Source of the DNA: Actinomycetes bacterium
Lineage (GTDB): Bacteria > Actinomycetota > Actinomycetes > DATJPE01
Direction of reading: 5' to 3'
Length of the DNA: 64,000 bases
Assembly: GCA_035506535.1 (NCBI GenBank)
Contig: DATJPE010000030.1
Location: forward strand, 1-64,000
Positions within the stretch are counted from its first letter, which is position 1, and every line of letters starts with the position of its first letter. The notes beneath the pieces are model-generated. The model made no database searches. It saw only the letters and a program-made list of their open reading frames with translations, and was not told where the DNA came from. The position numbers were made by a program, and so were the translations under genes. Of the stretch, positions 41,425 through 51,045 are shown in pieces.

Positions 41425-43437
41425 ATGCCAGTGAAGCGTTACTTCCGCGGTCCCGTGCTGTGGATCGTCGTCGTCGTCATCGCCCTCCTGGTCGCCCTGC
41501 AGCTGCTCTCCAGCGGAGGGACCGCCAAGAAGGTCGACACCTCGACGATCCTCAGCGAGATCCGCTCGGGTCAGGTCGAGTCGGCCAAGGTCGTCGACAC
41601 CGACCAGCGGATCGAGGTCACGCTCAAGAACGGTGAGAAGCAGCGGGCCCAGTACGTCGACCCGCTCGGACCCATCCTCGTGCAGGCCCTCGACGAGGCG
41701 AACCTGCCCGGTGGCTACGACAACTCCCACCCCACGCCGAGCCTGATCGGCTCCCTGCTGGTCAACATCCTGCCGATCCTGCTGCTGGTCGTCCTGTTCT
41801 TCTTCGTCATGAACTCGATGCAGGGCGGCGGCTCGCGGGTCATGAACTTCGGCAAGAGCCGCGCCAAGGTCGTGTCCAAGGACACGCCCAAGACCACTTT
41901 CGCCGACGTCGCCGGCGCGGACGAGGCCGTCGAGGAGCTCGAGGAGATCAAGGAGTTCCTCGCCGACCCGGCGAAGTTCCAGGCGGTCGGGGCCAAGATC
42001 CCCAAGGGCGTCCTGCTGTACGGCCCGCCGGGGACGGGCAAGACGCTGCTCGCACGCGCCGTGGCCGGCGAGGCGGGCGTCCCGTTCTTCTCGATCTCCG
42101 GGTCGGACTTCGTCGAGATGTTCGTGGGCGTCGGGGCCAGCCGCGTTCGCGACCTGTTCGAGCAGGCCAAGACCAACGCACCGGCGATCGTCTTCGTCGA
42201 CGAGATCGACGCGGTCGGGCGGCACCGTGGAGCCGGCCTCGGCGGGGGCCACGACGAGCGCGAGCAGACCCTCAACCAGCTGCTCGTCGAGATGGACGGC
42301 TTCGACGTCAAGGGCGGGGTCATCCTCATCGCCGCGACCAACCGACCCGACATCCTCGACCCGGCGCTGCTCCGCCCCGGTCGCTTCGACCGGCAGATCG
42401 CCGTCGAGCGCCCTGACCTCACCGGCCGCTTCGAGATCCTCAAGGTCCACGCCAAGGGCAAGCCCCTGGCCGGCTCGGTGGACCTCATGGCCGTCGCGCG
42501 ACGTACCCCCGGCTTCACCGGCGCGGACCTCGCGAACGTGCTCAACGAGGCGGCCCTGCTGACGGCCCGCAGCGGCAAGAAGCTCATCGACCCGCCAGCC
42601 ATGGATGAGGCCATCGACCGGGTCGTCGCCGGCCCGCAGAAGCGCTCGCGGCTGATGAACGACAAGGAGAAGAAGATCACCGCCTACCACGAGGGCGGTC
42701 ACGCGCTCGTGGCCGCGGCGCTGCCCAACACCGACCCCGTGCACAAGATCACGATCTTGCCCCGCGGACGGGCGCTCGGCTACACGATGGTGCTGCCCGA
42801 CGAGGACAAGTACTCCACGACCCGCAACGAGATGCTCGACCAGCTGGCGTACATGCTGGGCGGCCGGGTGGCCGAGGAGATCGTCTTCCACGACCCGACC
42901 ACCGGCGCCGCTAACGACATCGAGAAGGCGACGGCGGTGGCCCGGGCGATGGTCACCCAGTACGGCATGAGCGAGCGGGTCGGCGCGATCAAGCTGGGCC
43001 AGGACTCCGGCGAGGTGTTCCTCGGCCGTGAGCTGGGCCACCAGCGCGACTACTCGGAGGGCATCGCCGAGATCGTCGACGAGGAGGTGCGCAAGCTCGT
43101 CGAGAACGCCCACGACGAGGCGTACGAGATCCTGCTCGCCAACCGCGACGTCCTCGACACCCTCGTCGTGGAGTTGCTGGAGAAGGAGACGCTCGACAAG
43201 GAGGCGGTTGCCGCCATCTTCGCGCCGGTGCAGAAGCGCCCATCGCGGCCGGTGTGGCTGTCCTCCGCGCGCCGCCCGGTGTCCGACCGCCCGCCGGTCG
43301 TGTCCCCGCGCGAGCTCGCGAGCGCGAACGGCTCGCCGAACGGCTCCAACGGCTCCAACGGGTCCAACGGTCACTCGAGCCTCGGCGGCGAGCCGACCGA
43401 CGTCGGCCACCACGACCTGACTCGCCCCGCTGAGTGA
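41425..43437 (+). CDS. ftsH: ATP-dependent zinc metalloprotease FtsH
   Basis: The 670-aa membrane protease has an N-terminal helix ([17 protein letters not shown]), an extracytoplasmic segment, a second helix ([19 protein letters not shown]), an AAA domain with Walker A GPPGTGKT at about 200 and DEIDAVG, the SRH region, and the zinc site H422-EGG-H426. It degrades membrane and short-lived regulatory proteins. The last 50 residues are low-complexity, with [11 protein letters not shown] encoded by 9-base repeats. ATG 41425 gives the standard N-terminus; the in-frame start at 41323 lies in non-coding sequence. Confidence 0.97.
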   Translation: MPVKRYFRGPVLWIVVVVIALLVALQLLSSGGTAKKVDTSTILSEIRSGQVESAKVVDTDQRIEVTLKNGEKQRAQYVDPLGPILVQALDEANLPGGYDNSHPTPSLIGSLLVNILPILLLVVLFFFVMNSMQGGGSRVMNFGKSRAKVVSKDTPKTTFADVAGADEAVEELEEIKEFLADPAKFQAVGAKIPKGVLLYGPPGTGKTLLARAVAGEAGVPFFSISGSDFVEMFVGVGASRVRDLFEQAKTNAPAIVFVDEIDAVGRHRGAGLGGGHDEREQTLNQLLVEMDGFDVKGGVILIAATNRPDILDPALLRPGRFDRQIAVERPDLTGRFEILKVHAKGKPLAGSVDLMAVARRTPGFTGADLANVLNEAALLTARSGKKLIDPPAMDEAIDRVVAGPQKRSRLMNDKEKKITAYHEGGHALVAAALPNTDPVHKITILPRGRALGYTMVLPDEDKYSTTRNEMLDQLAYMLGGRVAEEIVFHDPTTGAANDIEKATAVARAMVTQYGMSERVGAIKLGQDSGEVFLGRELGHQRDYSEGIAEIVDEEVRKLVENAHDEAYEILLANRDVLDTLVVELLEKETLDKEAVAAIFAPVQKRPSRPVWLSSARRPVSDRPPVVSPRELASANGSPNGSNGSNGSNGHSSLGGEPTDVGHHDLTRPAE

Positions 43438-43447
43438 GCGCCCGCCC

Positions 43448-44053
43448 GTGACCGACTCGATCAGCCTGCCCTCGACGCAGCGTGTCGGCCCGTTCGACCA
43501 CGAACGGGCCGAGCGCGCGGTGCGCGAACTGCTCCTCGCGATCGGTGAGGACCCCGACCGCGACGGCCTGCGCGACACCCCCGCGCGGGTGGCTCGGATG
43601 TACGCCGAGATCTTCAGCGGACTGCGCCAGGAGCCGGAGGACGTGCTCACGACGACCTTCGACCTCGGTCACGACGAGCTCGTCATGGTGCGCGACATCG
43701 AGGTCTGGAGCCACTGCGAGCACCACCTCGTCCCGTTCTTCGGCAAGGCGCACGTCGGCTACATCCCCTCCCGGGACGGACGCATCACCGGGCTGTCCAA
43801 GCTGGCGAGGCTGGTGGACCTGTATGCGAGGCGTCCCCAGGTGCAGGAACGACTGACCACGCAGGTGGCGGACGCCCTGGTCCGCGTCCTCGGCCCGCGC
43901 GGCGTGGTCGTCGTCTTCGAGTGCGAGCACCTGTGCATGGCGATGCGCGGCGTGCGCAAGCCCGGCTCCACGACAACGACCTCCGCGGTCCGCGGGCAGC
44001 TGCGTGACCCCGCCACCAGGGCCGAGGCGATGAGCCTCATCCTGGGCCGGTGA
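43448..44053 (+). CDS. folE: GTP cyclohydrolase I
   Basis: The 201-aa enzyme converts GTP to 7,8-dihydroneopterin triphosphate, the first step of folate synthesis. Zinc and catalytic residues are in [11 protein letters not shown] and [13 protein letters not shown] (Cys and His ligands present). It starts at GTG 43448 ten bases after ftsH and its stop overlaps folP (GTGA), beginning a fully coupled folE-folP-folB-folK run. Confidence 0.97.
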   Translation: MTDSISLPSTQRVGPFDHERAERAVRELLLAIGEDPDRDGLRDTPARVARMYAEIFSGLRQEPEDVLTTTFDLGHDELVMVRDIEVWSHCEHHLVPFFGKAHVGYIPSRDGRITGLSKLARLVDLYARRPQVQERLTTQVADALVRVLGPRGVVVVFECEHLCMAMRGVRKPGSTTTTSAVRGQLRDPATRAEAMSLILGR

Positions 44054-44916
44054 GCGGACCCAAGGAACCCGCCAGGCTGCCGGAGGCTCTTGCGGGGCTG
44101 GGCCGCACCGCCGTCATGGCCGTGCTCAACGTCACGCCCGACTCCTTCTCCGACGGCGGTCGCTACCCCGACGTCGCCACGGCGGTCGCCCACGGGGTCG
44201 CCCAGCACGCCGCCGGTGCCGACCTGGTCGACGTCGGTGGCGAGTCGACGCGCCCGGGGGCCTTCCGGGTCGACCCGCGGGAGGAGCAGCGTCGGGTCCT
44301 GCCCGTCGTCCGCGGCCTGGTCGCGGCGGGCGTACCGGTGAGCATCGACACCATGCGCGCGGAGACCGCGCTGGCCGCCGTCGACGCCGGCGCCTGCATG
44401 GTCAACGACGTCAGCGGCGGCTTGGCCGACGACGCGATGCTCGCTGCCGTCGCCCGGCTCGGTGTGCCGTACGTCGTGATGCACTGGCGCGGTCCCAGCG
44501 ACCGGATGGCGACCCTGGCGCACTACGACGACGTCGTCTCGGACGTCTGCCGTGAGCTGTCCGCGAGGGTCGAGGCGGCCGAGGCCGCCGGGCTCGATCC
44601 GGCGTCCCTCGTGCTCGACCCGGGCCTCGGGTTCGCGAAGCAGGCCGAGCACAACTGGTCGCTGCTCGCATCGCTCGACGTCCTGGCCGAGCTCGGCCGC
44701 CCGCTGCTGGTCGGCGCCTCGCGCAAGCGCTTCCTGGGGGAGCTCCTGGCGGACGCCACCGGTCCGCGGCCGGTCGGCGAACGCGACGCCGCGACCGACG
44801 CCGTGTCCGCCCTCGCCGCCGAGTCGGGTGTGTGGTGCGTGCGCGTGCACGACACCCTCGGCAGCCTCGACGCCGTCCGGGTGGCCGCCGCGTGGCGGGA
44901 GGCGCGCCGCCGATGA
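44050..44916 (+). CDS. folP: Dihydropteroate synthase
   Basis: The 288-aa enzyme condenses pterin pyrophosphate with p-aminobenzoate; it is the sulfonamide target. Signature motifs are [15 protein letters not shown] near residue 22 and [14 protein letters not shown] near 60, then [20 protein letters not shown] and [14 protein letters not shown] start overlaps folE and the stop overlaps folB. Confidence 0.97.
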   Translation: MSGPKEPARLPEALAGLGRTAVMAVLNVTPDSFSDGGRYPDVATAVAHGVAQHAAGADLVDVGGESTRPGAFRVDPREEQRRVLPVVRGLVAAGVPVSIDTMRAETALAAVDAGACMVNDVSGGLADDAMLAAVARLGVPYVVMHWRGPSDRMATLAHYDDVVSDVCRELSARVEAAEAAGLDPASLVLDPGLGFAKQAEHNWSLLASLDVLAELGRPLLVGASRKRFLGELLADATGPRPVGERDAATDAVSALAAESGVWCVRVHDTLGSLDAVRVAAAWREARRR

Positions 44917-45275
44917 GCGACCGGGTCGCCCTCACCGGTCTGCGCGCACAGGGGCGCCACGGCTGGTTCGCCCACGAGACGGCGAACGGCCAGGAGTTCG
45001 TCGTCGACGTCGTCCTGCACGTGGACACTCGCCCAGCCGCCGCCTCTGACGACCTGGCCGACGCCGTCGACTACGCGTCGGTGGCCGAGGCGGTGGTCGG
45101 TGTCGTCGAGGGTCCGCCGGTCCGGCTCATCGAGACGCTCGCTCAGCGGGTGGCTGACGTCTGCCTGGCCGACCCACGGGTCGGGGCCGTCGAGGTCGTC
45201 GTGCACAAGCCGCAGGCGCCACTCGACGTCGCCTTCGGTGACGTCGAGGTGCGCATCCTGCGGGAGCGCGGATGA
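44913..45275 (+). CDS. folB: Dihydroneopterin aldolase
   Basis: The 120-aa enzyme cleaves dihydroneopterin to 6-hydroxymethyl-dihydropterin and glycolaldehyde. It has LTGLRAQGRHGWFAHETANGQEFVVDV, the usual GxxGxxxxE start, and the catalytic Lys in VVVHKPQAPLD. ATG 44913 overlaps the folP stop and its own stop overlaps folK. Confidence 0.96.
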   Translation: MSDRVALTGLRAQGRHGWFAHETANGQEFVVDVVLHVDTRPAAASDDLADAVDYASVAEAVVGVVEGPPVRLIETLAQRVADVCLADPRVGAVEVVVHKPQAPLDVAFGDVEVRILRERG

Positions 45276-45793
45276 GGCGCGCGGCACTGAGTCTGGGCTC
45301 CAACCTCGGAGACCGGCTGGGGATCCTCGCCTCCGCGCTCAGCGGCCTGGCGGCGACCGGCGGGCTGCGGGTGGTCGCCGTCTCCTCCGTCTATGAGACC
45401 GAGCCGGTCGGGGGGCCCGAGCAAGGGCCCTACCTCAACGCCGTGGTCGTCGCGGACACCCTCCTCGAGCCGGCCGAGCTGCTCGAGCGGGCGCTCGCGG
45501 TCGAGCACGCCCACGGCCGGGTCCGTGAGGTCCGCTGGGGGGCCCGGACCCTCGACGTCGACGTGCTGTCCGTGGGATCCGTGGTGAGCGACGACCCACA
45601 GCTCACCCTCCCGCACCCCCGCGCCCACGAGCGGGCGTTCGTGCTCGTCCCCTGGGCCGAGGTCGATCCCGAGTACGCCGTCCCGGGCCTCGAGCGGACG
45701 GTCGCCGCCCTGCTCGCGGCGCTGCCGAGCGTCGACGGCGTACGACGCACCGCCGGGGCCGACGTGCTCCGGCTCGACGAGGTGCCCCGGTGA
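45272..45793 (+). CDS. folK: 6-hydroxymethyl-7,8-dihydropterin pyrophosphokinase
   Basis: HPPK of 173 aa, the step that supplies the substrate of FolP. Motifs are LSLGSNLGDR near the N-terminus, YETEPVGGPEQGPYLNAVV and RWGARTLDVDVL, the last carrying the metal-binding aspartates. It starts in the ATGA overlap with folB and ends in a GTGA overlap with the DUF3180 gene. Confidence 0.96.
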   Translation: MRRAALSLGSNLGDRLGILASALSGLAATGGLRVVAVSSVYETEPVGGPEQGPYLNAVVVADTLLEPAELLERALAVEHAHGRVREVRWGARTLDVDVLSVGSVVSDDPQLTLPHPRAHERAFVLVPWAEVDPEYAVPGLERTVAALLAALPSVDGVRRTAGADVLRLDEVPR

Positions 45794-46272
45794 GGCCGAA
45801 CGACTGGCGCACGCTGGTCCCGCTCGTCGTCGTCGCGACGGCCTGCGGCTGGCTCTTCGCGCGCATGCTGGAGAGCCGCCGCGGCGAGGTGGGCGTGCCA
45901 CCGTGGTCGGCCGCGATCGTGCTCGCCGCATCCGGTGTCGCCCTGGTCTTCACCGCGCGCCGAACGCGCGCCCGCCTCTCCCGCCGCCCCGGAACCACGC
46001 CGGTGCCGCCGCTGGTCGCCGCCCGGCTGGCCGCCCTGGGGGTGGCCGGCTCGCGGGCCGGTGCCATCGTGGCGGGCGCCTATCTCGGGTACGCGCTCTT
46101 CGTCGTCGGCGACCTCTCGACGCCGTTTCGCCACTCGGTGTTCTGGCGCAGCCTCGCCTGCGCGGGCGGTGCGACCCTGGTCGTCCTCGGCTCGCTGCTC
46201 CTCGAGCACGCCCTGCGGCTGCCGCACGACGAATCGGCCAAGCCCGGTGACCGACAGGAATCGCCGGATTAG
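45790..46272 (+). CDS. DUF3180 membrane protein
   Basis: The 160-aa protein has four likely membrane helices (for example LVPLVVVATACGWLFARML and SAAIVLAASGVALVFTA) and a charged C-terminus. Proteins of this kind follow folK throughout actinobacteria and carry the DUF3180 label; function is unknown. GTG 45790 overlaps the folK stop, so it is translated with the folate genes. Confidence 0.85.
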   Translation: MRPNDWRTLVPLVVVATACGWLFARMLESRRGEVGVPPWSAAIVLAASGVALVFTARRTRARLSRRPGTTPVPPLVAARLAALGVAGSRAGAIVAGAYLGYALFVVGDLSTPFRHSVFWRSLACAGGATLVVLGSLLLEHALRLPHDESAKPGDRQESPD

Positions 46273-46359
46273 ATGCACGATGCGTCATCGCCTCAGTGCG
46301 TACGGTGATCCCTGTGCTCGGAGTGGCTGATGCCGGTACGCGAAGCGTCACCGACCCCG

Positions 46360-46365
46360 TAGCGT
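46360..46365 (+). promoter_or_regulatory. TAGCGT -10 box, leaderless start of a membrane protein gene
   Basis: TAGCGT ends seven bases before ATG 46373. No Shine-Dalgarno sequence is present. Confidence 0.45.
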
Positions 46366-46372
46366 TGTCCTC

Positions 46373-47125
46373 ATGAGTCAGCACGCGCGCCCCTCCGGGG
46401 GGCGTGGGGGCGGGTGGTTCATCGCGCTCGCCTTCGTCGTGCTCGTGGCCGGCGCCTACCTGGCCAACACGGTGGACAACGCGGCCCGGCCGGCGGTCGG
46501 CCTGGCGTCGCTGTCCGCCGCGGCCCTCGCGCTGCTCTCCGCCCGCGTCGAGCGACGGACCAGGGCCCGCATCGAGGAGCTCAACGAGGCCCAGCGGCGC
46601 GAGGCGTACCGCATGCGGGTCGAGCTCGACGAGGCCCACGCGCGGGCCCAGCGGGCGCTGCAGCGGGCCGCCTCAGCGGAGGCCGCGGTGTACGCCCTCA
46701 CGGCCGCCACCGAGGGGTTGCTGGCCGCGCGCCAGGCGCTCATCGCCGCCTCGGTCCACGCCGGCGCCGCCCCGACCACGCCCTCCGTCGCGCCTGAGAC
46801 CCAACAGCCTCAGCTGCTGCGGCCAACCGTTCCGCCCTTCCCCGAGCCCGCGGGTCCCTTCGCCCCCGCGGCCTCGCTCACACCTCCCTCGCTGGAGTGG
46901 CCGCTCGCCGATGTGCCCGCGCCGCGCCGCGAGCCGTCGCTCGACCTGCCCCTGGTCCCCGCGCCCGTGGCCCCCGTCACGCCGCTGTTCGTCCCGGTGG
47001 AGTCGCCCACCCAGCCGTCCACCGGCGCGGCGAGCACCGCCACCGGCAACGGCACGGAGCCGCGCTCGTCGGAGCTGGTGGACCTCACGAGCACGTCGAC
47101 GACCCACTTCGCTCGTCCGGCCTGA
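46373..47125 (+). CDS. Membrane protein with coiled coil and proline-rich tail, unknown function
   Basis: This 250-aa protein has two N-terminal membrane helices (GWFIALAFVVLVAGAYLAN and VGLASLSAAALALLSA), a basic coiled coil at about 60-115 (RRTRARIEELNEAQRREAY), and a proline-rich, low-complexity C-terminal half. I recognise no family. The tail is poorly constrained in composition but the N-terminal half is clearly coding. It lies between DUF3180 and a secreted hydrolase, with its own TAGCGT box just before the start. Confidence 0.7.
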   Translation: MSQHARPSGGRGGGWFIALAFVVLVAGAYLANTVDNAARPAVGLASLSAAALALLSARVERRTRARIEELNEAQRREAYRMRVELDEAHARAQRALQRAASAEAAVYALTAATEGLLAARQALIAASVHAGAAPTTPSVAPETQQPQLLRPTVPPFPEPAGPFAPAASLTPPSLEWPLADVPAPRREPSLDLPLVPAPVAPVTPLFVPVESPTQPSTGAASTATGNGTEPRSSELVDLTSTSTTHFARPA

Positions 47126-47160
47126 GCGCCGTCCGTCCCACTCGTTCTCGGAGGAACCTC

Positions 47161-48750
47161 GTGCGCAGGCTGGTCGCTCTTGCGACCGGTGCCGCCCTGG
47201 CCCTGGGCCTGCTGGTCGTGGCCACCCCCGCCGGTGCCACTGGCGGCACCTCGGCGTCGGCGAAGCTGGCTTCCACGCTGGCCTGGAAGAGCTGTACCGA
47301 CCCCGACATGGCGGGGTCCGGGGCCCTGTGCGCGACGCTGAAGGTCCCCCTTGACTGGAAGCACCCGTCCGGGCCGACGATCTCCCTCGCCCTGTCGATG
47401 GTGCGCCACACCAGCTCGGCGGCTGCCTACCAGGGCGTGATGCTCGCCAACCCGGGTGGACCGGGCGACCCGGGGCGGTGGCTCGCCACGGAGGGCGGGA
47501 ACGTTCCCGACGGCGTCGGCGACACCTACGACTGGGTCGGCTTCGACCCGAGGGGGGTCGGGGCCAGCCGGCCGCTGCTCCGCTGCATCCCCGACTACTT
47601 CCGTGCGGATCGCCCGGACTACCGGCCGACGACGCCCGCGCTGGTGAAGACGTGGTTGCACCGCTCCGCGGCGTACGCCACCGCCTGCGGCAAGCACGGG
47701 GGCGCGCTGCTCGCCCACGTGAGCACGGTCGACACCGTCCAGGACATGGACGCGATCCGTCGCGCGCTCGGCGTCGGCACGATGAGCTTCTACGGGTTCT
47801 CCTACGGCACCTACCTCGGGCAGGTCTACGCGACCCTGCACCCCACGCGGGTCTACCGGATGGTGCTCGACAGCAACGTCGACCCCCGACGGGTGTGGTA
47901 CGACGCGAACCTCGACCAGGACGTCGCGTTCGAGAAGACCATGGCGGCCTGGTTCACGTGGATCGCGTCGCACCATGCGACGTACGACCTCGGCCGGAGC
48001 GAGCGCTCGGTCAAGCGCCTGTTCTACGCGCAGATGAACGCGCTGGTGCACAAGCCCGCCGGAGGCGTCGTAGGCCCCGACGAGTGGAACGACCTGTTCC
48101 TCGAGGCTGGCTACTACACCTCGACGTGGGTCGAGCTCGCCGACGCTTTCGCGCGCTGGGTGCACAAGCACAAGGCGGACGAGCTCATCGACGAGTACGA
48201 GGCGACCGACACGCCGGGCGACGACAACGCGTACGCGATGTACAACGCGGTCCAGTGTCTCGACGCGCCCTGGCCGAAGCTGTGGTCGACGTGGAAGCGC
48301 GACAACGACCGCGTCAACAAGGTTGCGCCGCTCATCACGTGGGGCAATGCCTGGTACAACATGCCCTGCCGCACGTGGCCGGTGAAGTCCGGGCACCCGG
48401 TGCACGTCAGCGGCGCGAAGGCGCCGCCTGTCCTGCTCATCGACGAGACGTTGGACGCGGCGACGCCGTACACCGGCAGCCTGTGGGTGCGACACCTGTT
48501 CCCGAAGTCGCGGCTGGTCGCGGTGGTCGGCGGTACGTCGCACGCGAACTCCCTCAACGGCAACGCGTGCGTGGACGACGCGGTGGCGAGGTACCTCAGG
48601 AACGGCGCACTGCCGACGCGCCGACCCGGCGCCGGCCATGCCGACAAGAGCTGCCGGCCGTTGCCGCTGCCGAGCCCGGTGCTCGACGCCCTCCAGGCGC
48701 ACGCCTCACCGTTCGCCCGTCTCGGCAAGGTGCCCGTCGGCCTCCTCTGA
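47161..48750 (+). CDS. Secreted alpha/beta hydrolase, tripeptidyl-aminopeptidase (TAP) family
   Basis: The 529-aa protein begins with a signal peptide (RLVALATGAALALGLLVVATPAGA). The catalytic triad is Ser214 in FYGFSYGTYLGQ, Asp432 in DETLDAATP and His461 in GGTSHANS, in the TAP layout with a C-terminal TAP-like domain. NPGGPGDPG forms the oxyanion-hole region. Such enzymes release N-terminal tripeptides or act as esterases outside the cell. GTG 47161 follows GGAGGAA at a good distance; the longer frame to the left overlaps the previous gene. Confidence 0.92.
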   Translation: MRRLVALATGAALALGLLVVATPAGATGGTSASAKLASTLAWKSCTDPDMAGSGALCATLKVPLDWKHPSGPTISLALSMVRHTSSAAAYQGVMLANPGGPGDPGRWLATEGGNVPDGVGDTYDWVGFDPRGVGASRPLLRCIPDYFRADRPDYRPTTPALVKTWLHRSAAYATACGKHGGALLAHVSTVDTVQDMDAIRRALGVGTMSFYGFSYGTYLGQVYATLHPTRVYRMVLDSNVDPRRVWYDANLDQDVAFEKTMAAWFTWIASHHATYDLGRSERSVKRLFYAQMNALVHKPAGGVVGPDEWNDLFLEAGYYTSTWVELADAFARWVHKHKADELIDEYEATDTPGDDNAYAMYNAVQCLDAPWPKLWSTWKRDNDRVNKVAPLITWGNAWYNMPCRTWPVKSGHPVHVSGAKAPPVLLIDETLDAATPYTGSLWVRHLFPKSRLVAVVGGTSHANSLNGNACVDDAVARYLRNGALPTRRPGAGHADKSCRPLPLPSPVLDALQAHASPFARLGKVPVGLL

Positions 48751-48828
48751 CCTCGCGGTCATGCACCTTGACGCTGTCATGAACCTTGACAGGGGCCTTC
48801 GCAGGACGCATGACACGGCGAGCCCGCG

Positions 48829-49977
48829 TCAGCGGTCGGCGTCGCCGAGCACGAACGCGAGCGAGGCGAGGACCGGCACCAGCTGCCCCACGCGCGTGCC
48901 GGGCAGCAGGGCCTCCAGCAGCTGCAGGTGCGCGTAGGACGGGGTCCGCATCTTCAGTCGCCACGGTGTGCGCTCCCCCCGGGAGACCAGGTAGTACCCG
49001 GCCGCGCCAAGGGGCGACTCGGTCCAGACGTAGGCCTCGCCCTCGGGCACGCGCAGCGACTTCGGCATGCGCACCGACACCGGGCCTGGCCCGCAGGCGT
49101 CGACGCGATCCGCGCTGACCTCCGCGAGGTCCAGGGCGACCCTGGCCTGCTCCGCGAGCAGCTCCAGCCTCGCGCGCGCGTCCCCCTCGTCGCACAGCGG
49201 CACGACGAGTCGCTCGCCGAGCTCGGCGTAGGCGAGGTACGGGTCGTCGCGGCGCACGTCGAGGTCGTAGCCGCTCGCCCTGGCCACCGCTCCCGAAAGG
49301 CCGTACGGCTCGACGAGGTCCGGCCGCACGACGCCCACCCCTCGCGTCGCGGCCTCGAAGCGCGGGTCGTCGAACAGGCCCGTCGAGACCTCGTCCAGGG
49401 CTGACTCGGCCACGCGCAGCGCCTCGCGGACCCGAGACGTCCACCCCTCGGGGATCTCGGCCCGCAGGCCACCGACCTGGTTGAGCATCGCGTGGATCCG
49501 CCCGCCCGAGACCTCCTCCAGGACCCGTTGCAGCGCCTCGCGTCCGTCGATCCCGCGCACCCGCTCGGCGGGACCGTCGAGGGGGAAGGTGCCGAGGAAG
49601 GCGAGGTGCGAGAGCGCCCGGCCGACCTCGGCCAGCAGGGTCCGGGCCCACGTCGCGCGAGGCGGCGCCTCGATGCCGAGCATGCGCTCGAGGAGCAGAG
49701 CGATTCCCAGCTCGCCCGAGAACGCCGCCAGCCAGTCGTGCCGGTTCGCCAGCACGAGGGCCTGACGATAGTCGCGGACCTCGAACAGCTTCTCGGCGCC
49801 GCGATGCATCAGCCCGATGTGCGCGCGGGCCGTGGTGATGAGGTCGCCGTCGACCTCCAAGGACAGCCGCAGACCCGGGTGGCTCGACGGGTGGGCGGAA
49901 CCCAGGTCGAGGACGAGGTCCACGGGCTCGCCGGGCACGAGCGCCGCCAGCGGGGACGTCGCGACGTGCACGGTCAC
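48829..49977 (-). CDS. Stand-alone NuoD-like (complex I 49-kDa) subunit, NuoD2
   Basis: The 382-aa protein is homologous to the quinone-site subunit NuoD. It keeps the two histidines of the quinone-binding loop in GSAHPSSHPGLRL (His29, His33), the segment HIGLMHRGAEKL with Arg59, and Tyr70 in the EVRDYRQ stretch that corresponds to the quinone tyrosine. No hydrogenase-type Cys pairs are present, so it is not a NiFe enzyme. No other nuo gene is nearby. It is shorter at the C-terminus than canonical NuoD. GTG 49977 overlaps the methyltransferase stop by four bases. Its partners are unknown. Confidence 0.88.
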   Translation of the reverse strand: MTVHVATSPLAALVPGEPVDLVLDLGSAHPSSHPGLRLSLEVDGDLITTARAHIGLMHRGAEKLFEVRDYRQALVLANRHDWLAAFSGELGIALLLERMLGIEAPPRATWARTLLAEVGRALSHLAFLGTFPLDGPAERVRGIDGREALQRVLEEVSGGRIHAMLNQVGGLRAEIPEGWTSRVREALRVAESALDEVSTGLFDDPRFEAATRGVGVVRPDLVEPYGLSGAVARASGYDLDVRRDDPYLAYAELGERLVVPLCDEGDARARLELLAEQARVALDLAEVSADRVDACGPGPVSVRMPKSLRVPEGEAYVWTESPLGAAGYYLVSRGERTPWRLKMRTPSYAHLQLLEALLPGTRVGQLVPVLASLAFVLGDADR

Positions 49978-50957
49978 GAAGGCATCATGCCGGGCTCGGG
50001 GAGGCCGCGACCGTGCAGCAGCCAGCCGAAGCGCCCCGGCCCGTCGGGGTCGAGCAGCAGTCGGGCATCGGCCGCCTCGGCCAGGCGGCGCGCGTACGTC
50101 CGCGGGTCCGTGCGGGCGTCCGCCGCCGGCGGCAGGCGGGCGCTGACTCCGAGGACGGGCAGCAGGTCCGCCTGCCGCGCGAGCAGCGTCCACCCGTCCG
50201 AGGGCGAGGCGGCTGCGCACGAGTCGAGGGCCACGTGCGCGGTCAGGTCGCAGCTGCCGTCCGGGACGGGCGGGACCCGTGCGCCGTCGCGGTAGCCGGC
50301 GAGCGAGCCGGCGGGCAGGCTCGCGCGGTCGTCGCGCGTATGTCCGTAGTCGATCGCCAGCGCCGCTCCCGCCTCGACCCGGTCGGCGAGGGAGGACCAC
50401 AGGAGGTCGCGGGGGCGGCCGACTTCGGCCCGCTCGCCTGTCGCCAGGGGCCACCACCGGTCGAGCCACGCCAGGTCCGCCGCCGCCGGCTCCGGGCCGA
50501 GACGCTCGGTGCCGGTGGCCGGGTCGACGAGGACGAGGCGGGTCACGCCGGAGTCGTCGCACGCGACGAGGGGACAGGGCAGCGCATCGAGCAGCTCGTT
50601 GGCGAGCAGCAGGCCGACGACGTCGGCGGGCGGCTGATTCGCCCACTCCACCCGGCCCGCCAGGCCGGCCGGTCGCCCTGAGATGTCCACACCGATCAGC
50701 CGCCACCGCTGCGGCGCGTGCGCGGCGAGGAGCGTGAGCAGCGATCCGTCACCGGCCCCGACGTCCACCACGACGAAGCCGTCCGGTTCGCCCAGCGCGA
50801 CGTCCAGGTCGCGGGCCAGCCGGAGGAGCGCGCCGGCGAAGGCGGCCGAGGTGGCGCAGGTGCGGAAGTGGGCGGTCCCGCCCGCGGCGGTCCGGAAGAA
50901 CCCGGCCGGTCCGTAGAGGGCGTCCTGCCACGCCTGCTCCCAGGGGACGTACGCCAT
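49974..50957 (-). CDS. MidA/NDUFAF7-type SAM-dependent methyltransferase (DUF185)
   Basis: The 327-aa protein has a SAM loop VVDVGAGDGSLL (64-75), ANELLDALP (about 119-127), AIDYGHTRDD and CDLTAHVALDS, which together match the NDUFAF7/MidA family. The eukaryotic member dimethylates an arginine of the NuoD homologue NDUFS2 during complex I assembly. Here the gene overlaps a NuoD-like gene that keeps that arginine. I prefer ATG 50957, seven bases after a TAGCGT box, over GTG 50966, which would lie inside that box. Confidence 0.88.
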   Translation of the reverse strand: MAYVPWEQAWQDALYGPAGFFRTAAGGTAHFRTCATSAAFAGALLRLARDLDVALGEPDGFVVVDVGAGDGSLLTLLAAHAPQRWRLIGVDISGRPAGLAGRVEWANQPPADVVGLLLANELLDALPCPLVACDDSGVTRLVLVDPATGTERLGPEPAAADLAWLDRWWPLATGERAEVGRPRDLLWSSLADRVEAGAALAIDYGHTRDDRASLPAGSLAGYRDGARVPPVPDGSCDLTAHVALDSCAAASPSDGWTLLARQADLLPVLGVSARLPPAADARTDPRTYARRLAEAADARLLLDPDGPGRFGWLLHGRGLPEPGMMPS

Positions 50958-50964
50958 CTCGGCC

Positions 50965-50970
50965 ACGCTA
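50965..50970 (-). promoter_or_regulatory. TAGCGT -10 box for the methyltransferase/NuoD2 pair
   Basis: On the minus strand TAGCGT is followed by seven bases and ATG 50957. It overlaps the alternative GTG start at 50966, which argues against that start. Confidence 0.5.
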
Positions 50971-51030
50971 GCGCCGAGCGCGCTCCCGCACCCGCCGCGG
51001 GCGCGGGAGCACCGGGTCGGCAGGCGTCGT

Positions 51031-51036
51031 TAGGCT
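51031..51036 (+). promoter_or_regulatory. TAGGCT -10 box, leaderless start of the DUF2520-panC-nad-coaX operon
   Basis: TAGGCT ends nine bases before ATG 51046 and there is no ribosome binding site. It lies 60 bases from the divergent TAGCGT box of the methyltransferase gene. Confidence 0.5.
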
Positions 51037-51045
51037 GGCTGGATC

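Noticed and set aside
48751-48828. A short direct repeat CATGCACCTTGAC/CATGAACCTTGAC between the TAP hydrolase and the NuoD-like gene.
   Set aside because: Two imperfect 13-base copies in a 78-bp convergent gap are too little to call a site.
48829-49977. A second NiFe-hydrogenase large subunit.
   Set aside because: The protein is related in fold but lacks both Cys-x-x-Cys nickel pairs and keeps NuoD quinone-site features.
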